Source of the DNA: Peribacter sp964404805
GTDB lineage: Bacteria; Patescibacteriota; Gracilibacteria; Peribacterales; Peribacteraceae
DNA: 10,903 bases
Assembly: GCA_964404805.1 (NCBI GenBank)
Contig: CAYOLJ010000033.1
Span: 1 to 10,903 of the forward strand
Reading direction: 5' to 3'
In this document: positions 1 to 5,849 of the stretch, in pieces
Layout of the letters: each line of letters opens with the position of its first letter
Position numbering within the stretch: the first letter of the stretch is position 1
The notes under the pieces: model-generated
Told to the model about the DNA's origin: nothing
Database searches by the model: none
Seen by the model: only the letters and a program-made list of their open reading frames with translations
Program-made: the position numbers and the translations under genes

Positions 1-1
1 C

Positions 2-199
2 GTTGAAAAACTGCGTCTCGGTGTGGAGCTGAAGAAAGAGAAGGACACCGCCAAACTCCGTCGCGAGCGACGGAAGTTCGCACAGATGAAAACGGAGTGG
101 ACAAGAAAGACCGCCGCTCAGTTGCAGGGCTCTACGAAGCCCAGTACAGTCTCTGTCTCCGCCAAGGTTTCGGCGGATAAAACCCCCTCTCATCCATGA
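2..199 (+). CDS. rpmC: Ribosomal protein uL29, C-terminal part (truncated by window edge)
   Basis: The frame is open from the window edge to the TGA at 197-199 and encodes about 65 residues. The first part, with LRLGVELKKEK and then KLRRERRKFAQMKTEW, matches the second helix of the two-helix uL29 protein, which sits at the exit tunnel of the large subunit. The remaining ~25 residues (Ser/Thr/Ala/Lys rich, ending SADKTPSHP) are a tail beyond the usual end of the family. The stop overlaps the uS17 start in an ATGA, suggesting translational coupling. Its place directly before uS17 is the standard gene order and supports a call that the short fragment alone would only moderately support. Confidence 0.85.
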   Translation, partial: VEKLRLGVELKKEKDTAKLRRERRKFAQMKTEWTRKTAAQLQGSTKPSTVSVSAKVSADKTPSHP

Positions 200-552
200 G
201 AACGAAGAAAGGCCAAATCACTTCGGCGAAAATGACAGGCACCGTCACGGTGACCGTGCACCGATCGATTTTCCATCCGCTCTACCAAAAGCGGTTTACG
301 CGAAGCAAAAAGTTCCTCGCTGATATCGGTGAGCACAAGGATCTCGTCACAGGTGACACCGTGGTGATCACGGAGTGTCGTCCGTTGAGCAAGAATAAGT
401 GCTTCCGCATCACTGAGGTCGTGGAGCGCGTCCCGCGCGTGAGTGAGCTTAAAGAGGAGGAGGCGGTTGAGAAGACTATTCATCGTGAGAAGCAGCGACC
501 ATCTTCAGATTCTTCGGCTGTTTCGGACTCTCCAGTTTCCTCTAAGAAATGA
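196..552 (+). CDS. rpsQ: Ribosomal protein uS17
   Basis: A 118-residue protein of the small subunit that binds 16S rRNA. The OB-fold core covers about residues 8-80: GTVTVTVHR, then HPLYQKRFTRSKKFLADI, then GDTVVITECRPLSKNKCFRI, which is the family signature. The family is usually 80-90 residues; residues 81-118 form an extra tail, first Glu rich and then Ser rich, ending SSKK. The ATG at 196 overlaps the uL29 stop (ATGA), and the stop at 550-552 overlaps the uL14 start in the same way. No purine-rich ribosome binding site precedes the start; the bases before it are pyrimidine rich. Confidence 0.97.
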   Translation: MRTKKGQITSAKMTGTVTVTVHRSIFHPLYQKRFTRSKKFLADIGEHKDLVTGDTVVITECRPLSKNKCFRITEVVERVPRVSELKEEEAVEKTIHREKQRPSSDSSAVSDSPVSSKK

Positions 553-917
553 TCCAGCAACAATCCATCCTTAACGTGGCGGATAACACAGGTGCCAAGA
601 CGGCCATGTGCATCAAGGTGCTCGGCAGTAGCAGGCGCCGCTACGCGCATATCGGCGATGTGATCGTCGTGGCAATCAAGGAGGCTGCGCCGCGTGGTAC
701 CGTTCGCAAGAAGTCTGTTGAGCGTGCTGTAATTGTGCGAACGAAAAATTTCATTCGTCGGTCGGATGGCGGAGGAGTGCGTTTCGATGACAATGCCTGC
801 GTAATTATTTCTGGTGATGGCCAGCCCAAGGGTACACGTGTCTTCGGACCGGTAGCCCGCGAGCTGCGCACGCGCGGATACAAGAAAATTCTTTCCCTTG
901 CTCCTGACGTTCTATGA
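549..917 (+). CDS. rplN: Ribosomal protein uL14
   Basis: A 122-residue protein of exactly the usual family length. The start MIQQQSILNVADNTGAK, the middle GDVIVVAIKEAAPRG, and the end GTRVFGPVARELR with KKILSLAPDVL are classic uL14 sequence. The protein lies on the large subunit at the interface with the small subunit. There is no extension, unlike its neighbours. It is coupled by ATGA overlaps to uS17 upstream and uL24 downstream. Confidence 0.98.
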   Translation: MIQQQSILNVADNTGAKTAMCIKVLGSSRRRYAHIGDVIVVAIKEAAPRGTVRKKSVERAVIVRTKNFIRRSDGGGVRFDDNACVIISGDGQPKGTRVFGPVARELRTRGYKKILSLAPDVL

Positions 918-1462
918 GAATTCATACGGGCGATTCCGTCCTCGTCATCGCTGGCAAAGATAAGGGTAAGACCGGCATGGTACTGCGCGTGCTTAAGGAT
1001 CGTCTGGTGGTGGGTGACGTCAACATGCGAACGCGTCACATTCGCAAGACTGCTCAGGGACCGGGTCAGCGCCTTCGCTACGAGGCGAGTATTGCCTCGA
1101 GCAACGTGATGATCCTCGACGCGAAATCCAAGAAGCCCACACGCATCGGCATGCGCATCGATGAAAAAGGTCACAAAGTACGCGTTGCCAAGGTGAGTGG
1201 CGAGGTGCTCGTGGCTGGCAAAGTGACGCCCAAGAAGGAGCCGAAGGCCGCACCACTCAAAACGAATGACCAGGCGGAAAAAGCAGCACCCTCCGAGTCC
1301 GAGAAGGTCACTGGACCGCAGCGCAAGCCCTTCTGGAAGCGCCTGAGCTTCGGTGCAGAGGCGGTACAGGATGGCGAGGAGCCGAAGGGGCAGGTGACTG
1401 ACAAGAGTGTTCCCGATTCCACCCGTGTTCCCGATTCTTTCAGCCACCAGCGTGGCAACTAA
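914..1462 (+). CDS. rplX: Ribosomal protein uL24 with long C-terminal tail
   Basis: The KOW motif is clear at residues 3-30 (HTGDSVLVIAGKDKGKTGMV), and residues 38-103 continue the normal uL24 body (MRTRHIRKTAQGPGQ, then a KKPTRIGMRIDEKGHKVRV segment). uL24 is an early assembly protein of the large subunit near the exit tunnel. The family is normally about 100-110 residues; this one is 182. Residues 105-182 are an added low-complexity Lys/Glu/Pro/Ser tail that includes PFWKRLSFGAEA and a small internal duplication (VPDST then VPDSF). The start at 914 overlaps the uL14 stop in an ATGA. The tail is in frame with no sign of a frameshift, so it is probably real protein, but its role is unknown. 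Confidence 0.96.
   Translation: MRIHTGDSVLVIAGKDKGKTGMVLRVLKDRLVVGDVNMRTRHIRKTAQGPGQRLRYEASIASSNVMILDAKSKKPTRIGMRIDEKGHKVRVAKVSGEVLVAGKVTPKKEPKAAPLKTNDQAEKAAPSESEKVTGPQRKPFWKRLSFGAEAVQDGEEPKGQVTDKSVPDSTRVPDSFSHQRGN
1407..1437 (+). repeat. 13-base direct repeat in the uL24 tail
   Basis: GTGTTCCCGATTC occurs at 1407-1419 and again at 1425-1437, an 18-base offset that keeps the frame and encodes two VPDS units. It looks like a recent small tandem duplication in the unconserved 3' part of the gene. Confidence 0.8.
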
Positions 1463-1468
1463 TGAGTC

Positions 1469-2047
1469 ATGAAGAAGTATGAATCCCTCCATAATCGGCT
1501 GCGCGGACCCATTGCAGAAACCCTGAAAAAGGAGCTCAACGTGACAAATGCACATGCACTACCGCGCATCGAGAAAGTGACGGTCAACGTGGGCATCAAT
1601 CGCTCGAAGATGGATTCGAAAGAGTCTCACGAGTACGTTGCGCAGTGCTTGGCGAAGATGACCGGCCAGAAGGCGGTGCACACGCACTCCCGCAAGGCGA
1701 TCTCAAATTTCAAGATTCGCGAAGGGCTCGTTGTTGGTGCCATTGTCACCCTGCATGGGCGACGTATGGAGGAGTTCCTCGATCGCCTACTCTCGTACGT
1801 GCTACCGCGCATCCGCGATTTCCGTGGTGTAACGACCAAGCTCGATGGCCATGGCAACTACGCCATCGGCCTCAAGGATCATTCCATTTTCCCCGAAATT
1901 CCTCCTGTCGATGCCGGCAAGAGCTTCGGTGTGCAGGTGCAGATCACGACGACCGCCAAGACCGACAAACCCGCACGTGCGCTACTCAAGCACATGGGTG
2001 TTCCCTTCCGACCCGAACGCGCAGAGAAGAAATCCTCCAAGTCCTAA
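1469..2047 (+). CDS. rplE: Ribosomal protein uL5
   Basis: A 192-residue uL5, the protein that binds 5S rRNA in the central protuberance. Family motifs are visible: LPRIEKVTVNVGI (residues 31-43), MTGQKAVHTHSRKAISNFKIREG, and DHSIFPEIP with the neighbouring DAGKSFGVQVQITTTA segment. Length is slightly above the usual ~180, with a short Lys/Ser C-terminal tail (RAEKKSSKS). The ATG at 1469 lies 6 bases after the uL24 stop; an ATG at 1462 overlapping that stop is in another frame and closes quickly, so 1469 is the start. No Shine-Dalgarno sequence is evident. Confidence 0.97.
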   Translation: MKKYESLHNRLRGPIAETLKKELNVTNAHALPRIEKVTVNVGINRSKMDSKESHEYVAQCLAKMTGQKAVHTHSRKAISNFKIREGLVVGAIVTLHGRRMEEFLDRLLSYVLPRIRDFRGVTTKLDGHGNYAIGLKDHSIFPEIPPVDAGKSFGVQVQITTTAKTDKPARALLKHMGVPFRPERAEKKSSKS

Positions 2048-2066
2048 TCCTATCCCTATCCCCTAA
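2048..2066 (+). repeat. Short C-rich tandem motif between uL5 and uS14
   Basis: The 31-base gap between uL5 and uS14 is mostly a CCTATCCCTATCCCCTAA stretch. Its complement reads as GGGATA-type units, resembling the GGGAGTA units at the end of the uS5 gene. It contains no ribosome binding site and no hairpin. Confidence 0.55.
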
Positions 2067-2078
2067 CCTTAATTCAGA

Positions 2079-2303
2079 ATGGCTCGTATCGCTCTCGTCA
2101 ATAAGCAACGCAAGGCCCTCGAGGAATTCCTGAAGGCGAAGACTGCTGGCAAGAAACCCAAGTTCCCTACGCGCGTCTACAACCGCTGCACGCTCTGCGG
2201 CCGACGTCACGGGTATTTGCGCTTCTTCAAAATCTGCCGCATCTGCTTTCGCGAACTCGCATGTAATGGTGAAATTCCCGGTGTTACTAAATCCTCCTGG
2301 TGA
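2079..2303 (+). CDS. rpsN: Ribosomal protein uS14, zinc-binding type
   Basis: Four cysteines in two CxxC pairs (C37-TL-C40 and C53-RI-C56) mark the zinc-ribbon form of uS14 (rpsZ/type Z), a small-subunit head protein. Core sequence TRVYNRCTLCGRRHGYLRFF and RICFREL ending IPGVTKSSW is typical. The usual zinc form is 61 residues; this one is 74. The excess is between the N-terminal MARIALVNKQRK and the KPKFPTR segment (about residues 12-26), as an extra Lys/Ala/Glu-rich helix-like stretch. It sits in the standard uL5-uS14-uS8 order. Confidence 0.96.
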   Translation: MARIALVNKQRKALEEFLKAKTAGKKPKFPTRVYNRCTLCGRRHGYLRFFKICRICFRELACNGEIPGVTKSSW

Positions 2304-2306
2304 ACT

Positions 2307-2696
2307 ATGGCTGTCATCTCTGATCCCATCGGCGATCTTCTCACCCGCATGCGCAATGCGCAGTCGGCGGGTCGTGCACAGTGTCGTGCCCCCCTATCCA
2401 AACTCAAGCAGCAGCTCTGCGAACTCCTCGCTCGAGAAGGGTGGTTGCAGGGTGTGGCAGTCGAAGGTGAAGCTCCCAAGCAGGAGCTGGTGATCTCGTT
2501 CCTCGCCGATCGTCCGGCGCTTTCCCTTAAACGTGCGAGTAAGCCGGGACGACGTCTCTATCAAGCTGTCGATGAGCTCAAGATCGTCGAGAGCGGATTC
2601 GGCATTGCCATTCTCACCACGAGTCAGGGTCTGATCACTGATCGCGAAGCACGTCTCAAGAAAATCGGCGGCGAAGTTCTCTGTATTATTTCTTAA
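2307..2696 (+). CDS. rpsH: Ribosomal protein uS8
   Basis: A 129-residue uS8, close to the usual 130. The N-terminus SDPIGDLLTRMRNA and the C-terminus FGIAILTTSQGLITDREARL with GGEVLCIIS are family signatures. It binds the central domain of 16S rRNA and in many bacteria also represses spc operon translation by binding near the uL5 start; that role is known for the family, not shown here. It starts 3 bases after the uS14 stop, with no clear Shine-Dalgarno sequence. Confidence 0.97.
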   Translation: MAVISDPIGDLLTRMRNAQSAGRAQCRAPLSKLKQQLCELLAREGWLQGVAVEGEAPKQELVISFLADRPALSLKRASKPGRRLYQAVDELKIVESGFGIAILTTSQGLITDREARLKKIGGEVLCIIS

Positions 2697-2712
2697 ATCC
2701 CTCCCTTCTTTC

Positions 2713-3279
2713 ATGTCCCGAATCGGACGTAAACCAGTGGCTATTCCCAACGGCGTGACGGTGACCGTCACGGGGTCCACTGTTGCCGCGAAGGGGTCGA
2801 AGGGGGAGTTAAAGTACGCGTTCCTGCCGGAGGTGATGGTGAAGGTAGATGGCAATCAGGTGATCGTCGAGCGTAAAGATGACAGCGATGCCGCCAAAGC
2901 CCGACACGGGCTCACGCGTCAACTTATTGAGAACATGGTGCTCGGTGTGAGCGAGGGGTACAAGAAGACGCTGGAGGTGATTGGTGTGGGGTACAAGGTG
3001 CAGATACAGGGCAAGAAGCTCACACTGAATTTGGGGTTCTCGCATCCGGTGGATTTTTCGATTCCTGAGGGCATTACCATCACACAGGACGAGAAAAACA
3101 AGAACCTGATCACGATTCAAGGTATCGACAAGCAGCTCGTCGGTCAGGTGGCTGCCGATATTCGCACATTCCGTCCCCCTGAGCCCTACAAGGGTAAAGG
3201 CATCCGCTACAGTGACGAAGTCGTTCGCCGCAAGCCCGGAAAGGCCGCTGTCGGTAAGGGTTCCGCTTCTGCCTCATAA
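2713..3279 (+). CDS. rplF: Ribosomal protein uL6
   Basis: A 188-residue uL6 with both repeats of its fold: MSRIGRKPVAIPNGVTVTV at the N-terminus, the central EVIGVGYKVQIQGKKLTLNL, and the signature PEPYKGKGIRYSDEVVRRK near the C-terminus. uL6 lies near the factor-binding site of the large subunit. The C-terminal ~15 residues (KAAVGKGSASAS) are slightly extended. The 16-base gap before the ATG is a pyrimidine tract (CCCTCCCTTCTTTC) rather than a purine-rich ribosome binding site. Confidence 0.97.
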   Translation: MSRIGRKPVAIPNGVTVTVTGSTVAAKGSKGELKYAFLPEVMVKVDGNQVIVERKDDSDAAKARHGLTRQLIENMVLGVSEGYKKTLEVIGVGYKVQIQGKKLTLNLGFSHPVDFSIPEGITITQDEKNKNLITIQGIDKQLVGQVAADIRTFRPPEPYKGKGIRYSDEVVRRKPGKAAVGKGSASAS

Positions 3280-3287
3280 TTTGCACG

Positions 3288-3632
3288 ATGAAGAATGCTA
3301 AACTCCAACATCGGCTTAGGAGAAAGAAACGCATCCGCGCACGAGTGCGTGGCTCGTCTGTCCGTCCCCGTTTCACGGTGTACCGCTCGCTCACGCAGGT
3401 GACAGCGCAACTCGTTGACGATGATGCTGGCAAGACGATTGTGTTCGCTTCTACGCATGAGGCAAAGGCTCAGCCGAACGTCGCCGGTGGCAAGAAGCTG
3501 GGAGCACTCATCGCGAAGAAAGCCAAAGATGCCAAGATTACTTCTGTTGTCTTTGATCGCAATGCATACGCTTATCACGGTGTGGTAAAAGCCCTCGCCG
3601 AAGCGGCACGCGAAGGCGGGCTTCAGTTCTAA
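3288..3632 (+). CDS. rplR: Ribosomal protein uL18
   Basis: A 114-residue uL18, near the usual length, which binds 5S rRNA together with uL5. Characteristic segments are the basic N-terminus (HRLRRKKRIRARVRG), RPRFTVYRSLTQVTAQLVDD, and the end VVFDRNAYAYHGVVKALAEA followed by REGGLQF. It starts 8 bases after the uL6 stop, in the expected order before uS5. Confidence 0.97.
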   Translation: MKNAKLQHRLRRKKRIRARVRGSSVRPRFTVYRSLTQVTAQLVDDDAGKTIVFASTHEAKAQPNVAGGKKLGALIAKKAKDAKITSVVFDRNAYAYHGVVKALAEAAREGGLQF

Positions 3633-3659
3633 TTTCTTCTCCTTCTTCATTTATCTCTC

Positions 3660-4304
3660 ATGGCTAAATCTTCTCGTCCAGATCGCAAGCGTGGTGACCG
3701 TCGGCAGCGTACTCCAGGTGAATTCGATGAAGTGACTTTGTCGGTCGACCGTGTGACGCGCGTGGTGGCTGGAGGCCGCCGCATGCGCTTTCGCGCCATC
3801 GTAGTCATGGGCAACAAGAAGGGCAAGGTGGGGCTCGGCACTGGTAAGGCAGCCGAGGTGCAGGCGGCCATAAAGAAGGCAGCCGTCGATGCCAAGCGTC
3901 ACATGATACGTATTCCCCTGTGTGAAGGCACGATTCCCCATGAGGTGAACGTTAAGTACAAGGCGGCAAAGATCCGTCTGCTCCCGGCTTGTAAGGGGAC
4001 GGGTATCATCGCCGGTGGTGCTGTGCGTGTGGTGCTGGAGCAAGCTGGCGTGCAGGATGTGCTCAGTAAGCGTTTTGGGAGCTCGAACAAGCTCGTGAAT
4101 GCACAGGCGGTCATAAAGGCGTTCGAGAAACTCCGATGGAAGGGGGGTAAACCTACCGAAGAAACGACCGGGACGAAGCCCCTTAAAGAAACTGAGGGCG
4201 CGAGGCAGGATGCCACAGCTCTCGAAGGGGAGCGTCTGGGGGTGATAGAGGTTTCAAAGAAAGATGTGGTGCAGTCGAAAGCAGGAATAGGGAGTAGGGA
4301 GTAG
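3660..4304 (+). CDS. rpsE: Ribosomal protein uS5 with C-terminal tail
   Basis: A 214-residue uS5, a decoding-accuracy protein of the small subunit. The double-stranded RNA-binding half is residues 22-90 (FDEVTLSVDRVTRVVAGGRR, VVMGNKKGKVGLGTGKA), and the C-terminal half includes LLPACKGTGIIAGGAVR and GSSNKLVNAQAVIKAFEKLR. The conserved body ends near residue 160. Residues 161-214 are an added tail; its part EGERLGVIEVSKKDVVQ (189-205) recurs in DNA form after the SLH gene, and its last residues (AGIGSRE) are encoded by GGGAGTA-like repeats. The upstream gap is a pyrimidine tract with no Shine-Dalgarno sequence. The genes that usually follow, uL30 and uL15, are not next; uL30 loss is a known trait of CPR bacteria. 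Confidence 0.97.
   Translation: MAKSSRPDRKRGDRRQRTPGEFDEVTLSVDRVTRVVAGGRRMRFRAIVVMGNKKGKVGLGTGKAAEVQAAIKKAAVDAKRHMIRIPLCEGTIPHEVNVKYKAAKIRLLPACKGTGIIAGGAVRVVLEQAGVQDVLSKRFGSSNKLVNAQAVIKAFEKLRWKGGKPTEETTGTKPLKETEGARQDATALEGERLGVIEVSKKDVVQSKAGIGSRE
4223..4275 (+). repeat. Copy A of a 53-base repeat, inside the uS5 tail
   Basis: This stretch aligns without gaps to 8000-8052 with 42 of 53 bases identical by my hand alignment. Here it encodes residues 189-205 of the uS5 tail. Where this copy has TCG after the CAG codon, copy B has TAG. Confidence 0.75.
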
Positions 4305-4308
4305 GGGA
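4284..4308 (+). repeat. GGGAGTA tandem units across the uS5 stop codon
   Basis: The run GGAATAGGGAGTAGGGAGTA continues as GGGGAT and spans the uS5 stop (4302-4304). It has three runs of three or more G separated by four bases, and it supplies the last residues of the uS5 tail. Confidence 0.65.
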
Positions 4309-4542
4309 TCGGAATATCGGAGAAGGTCACCAAAGAACCAGGGGAACCGAGCATTCAAGAAAAGTATCAAGATCCAAAGATCCCAAGGGACCAGGCACTC
4401 TTCATTGATTTTCTTGTTTGAGATCTTCCCTGAATACTCGGAACCTTGAATGAATACGTTGTGATACATCCTGGGCTCCTGAAGGAGTTCCCTCTGAGGG
4501 AGCTGTCGTGGTAGGATCGCACCGCGCATACTTCCCGATGCC
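4305..4542. other. Intergenic region between uS5 and the variable surface protein gene
   Basis: These 238 bases carry no gene that I can support. They contain only short inverted repeats: CAAGAAAA/TTTTCTTG (4356-4363 and 4409-4416), CATTCAAG/CTTGAATG (4352-4359 and 4445-4452), and two neighbouring hairpins, CTCC-TGAA-GGAG (4476-4487) and CCCTC-T-GAGGG (4490-4500). None has a T-run typical of an intrinsic terminator, so the end of the ribosomal transcript is not clear. Confidence 0.6.
4504..4532 (+). promoter_or_regulatory. Possible promoter of the variable surface protein gene
   Basis: CATACT at 4527-4532 resembles a -10 box, with a weak -35-like TGTCGT at 4504-4509 (17-base spacer). The ATG at 4543 lies only 10 bases past the -10, so the transcript would have almost no leader. 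The -35 match is poor. Confidence 0.4.
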
Positions 4543-5754
4543 ATGAAATATTCCCGCCTACCTGCTCTCATTGCGATCTTTTCTGCTTCGGTCGTGCTGG
4601 TGACGATTGCCTACGCAGGGAGCCTCACGCCTTTACTCTCTCCTGCCGCCACGAGCTATGCGCTCGATAATATCTACACGCGCCTCACGACAAACGCGAC
4701 CGCAACGGAAGCGGACCACGGCTTCGCGCCTTCCGGTTCCCCGGCGGCCTCGCTCTACACCCTCGTGCAGATTTATGACGCCATTCCGACAATCGATGCC
4801 GCGAAAGTCCTCTCGGGAACCACGTACCTCGGCGTCGCCGGATCCATCGCGACCCAGACGCTCTCTGCCGGCTCTTTGATCGTAAACGCCGGCTACTACG
4901 CGGCGACCACGCTCAATGCCGTAGACGCTGACCTCACGGCGGCGAACATCCTCACTGGAGCCACCCTCTTCGGTGTCACGGGCACAGGGATGACACGCGA
5001 TTACCCCGGCACCGGCTGGGTTCCAAACGGTTCCGGTGATGGCTCGACTAACTTGACGCAAGCCGCGTGCGAAGCGGCTTCCGGTTGGTACTGGTTCGAG
5101 GACGGCAACGGCAACGGGGACAGCGCCGACGCCGAAGACGGCGTCTGCGTGCAGGGAACGCACCAGTCGGCTGCAGGGAGCTGGAGTGGAGACGATTCTT
5201 CTGTGGAGCACGACAATACCTACATCGCCGACTACACCTGCAGCGGGAACTTCCCCGACGGAACAGTCGCGACCTACAGCGGCACGGGAGCAGGGATAGC
5301 CGACACCACATGGAATGCCGGCGATTGCGCGCTCTGCCAGACCGACTGTTACGACGGCAAGAAGGACCTGCCCGACCAGGGCGGGTATACCAGGCCCATG
5401 GAGGACGCCGCCGGGCACAACGGTCCTATCACGCCCGAGGTGCTCAAAAACTGGAAAGGCACGAGGCTCCCCACTGCCAATGATTTCTTCGGTTTCTGCG
5501 GCTACAAAGACGGGTACATCGCGGGAGATAACTACTCTACCTCCTGCTCATCCGATATTACTTACGGTAGTTATGGCGGAATGGCGGGCAGGACGGATGA
5601 ATGTCTTGACCTCAGTAATACCTGGGCGGGGGAGTGGCTTTCCGAGCAGCACTACTACCATCACGCGCGGGTAGCCGGGTGCTACGCCTGTTCGTTCTTC
5701 GATGACAACAACGTCAACAACGACAACAGGTTTCGCGCCGTGTTCCGCCCCTGA
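4543..5754 (+). CDS. Exported surface protein with C-terminal DGR-type variable region
   Basis: A 403-residue protein beginning with a signal peptide (hydrophobic residues 7-24, likely cleavage after AYA at 25). Residues 27-150 are a Thr/Ala/Leu-rich low-charge region with two similar units, KVLSGTTYLGVAGS and NILTGATLFGVTGT, reminiscent of fibre-like repeats. Residues 155-270 are Cys/Gly/Asp rich (ten cysteines from 176 to 335). The last ~100 residues (TRLPTANDFFGFCG, then LSNTWAGEWLSEQ, and the terminal RFRAVFRP) resemble the DUF1566/formylglycine-enzyme-like C-type-lectin fold used as the ligand-binding domain of DGR target proteins. Residues 370-374, 380-381 and 385-395 are all NNY codons. 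The likely role is a cell-surface or secreted binding protein with a diversifiable tip; the ligand is unknown. The fold call is from remembered patterns, not a search. Confidence 0.85.
   Translation: MKYSRLPALIAIFSASVVLVTIAYAGSLTPLLSPAATSYALDNIYTRLTTNATATEADHGFAPSGSPAASLYTLVQIYDAIPTIDAAKVLSGTTYLGVAGSIATQTLSAGSLIVNAGYYAATTLNAVDADLTAANILTGATLFGVTGTGMTRDYPGTGWVPNGSGDGSTNLTQAACEAASGWYWFEDGNGNGDSADAEDGVCVQGTHQSAAGSWSGDDSSVEHDNTYIADYTCSGNFPDGTVATYSGTGAGIADTTWNAGDCALCQTDCYDGKKDLPDQGGYTRPMEDAAGHNGPITPEVLKNWKGTRLPTANDFFGFCGYKDGYIAGDNYSTSCSSDITYGSYGGMAGRTDECLDLSNTWAGEWLSEQHYYHHARVAGCYACSFFDDNNVNNDNRFRAVFRP
5650..5751 (+). other. Putative DGR variable region (VR)
   Basis: From H370 to the last codon, the residues HYYHH, CY and FFDDNNVNNDN are encoded by CAC, TAC, CAT, TGC, TTC, GAT, GAC, GTC and AAC codons, all one or two changes from AAC or AAT. 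Between them lies a fixed block (ARVAG), and after them an invariant-looking GC-rich end encoding RFRAVFRP. This is the codon pattern left by adenine-specific mutagenic retrohoming, in which A positions of a template repeat are randomised. The template itself is not in the window, so the left boundary is a guess. Confidence 0.65.
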
Positions 5755-5800
5755 GTCGTCTCTTGGGTCTCTGAGTATCTGGCTCATCTGATTATCTTAC

Positions 5801-5849
5801 CCGCGCTTCGCCTGTCGGCTGTAGCCCGTAGGCGAAGGCTGAAGCGCGG
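5801..5849 (+). promoter_or_regulatory. GC-rich inverted repeat 3' of the putative VR
   Basis: CCGCGCTTC (5801-5809) pairs with GAAGCGCGG (5841-5849), and an overlapping pair CTTCGCCT (5806-5813) with AGGCGAAG (5830-5837) gives an alternative inner hairpin. It starts 46 bases after the stop of the variable gene. No T-run follows, so a simple terminator is less likely. DGRs often need a hairpin or cruciform just downstream of the VR, which this may be; it could also be a dispersed repeat. Confidence 0.6.

Noticed and set aside
641..1555. Long open frame on the minus strand opposite uL14 and uL24
   Set aside because: It lies entirely opposite well-recognised ribosomal genes and its translation resembles no family; it is a shadow.
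2754..2772. Near-perfect palindrome CGTGACGGTGACCGTCACG inside the uL6 gene, sharing ACGGTGACCGT with 247-257 in the uS17 gene
   Set aside because: Both lie in codons for Thr-Val repeats (TVTV), which naturally give GTGACCGTCACG-type palindromes; coding explains them.
4633..5418. 261-codon minus-strand open frame opposite the variable surface protein gene
   Set aside because: The + strand frame has a signal peptide and recognisable domains; the minus translation is Arg/Val/Gly-rich GC-driven sequence with no motif.
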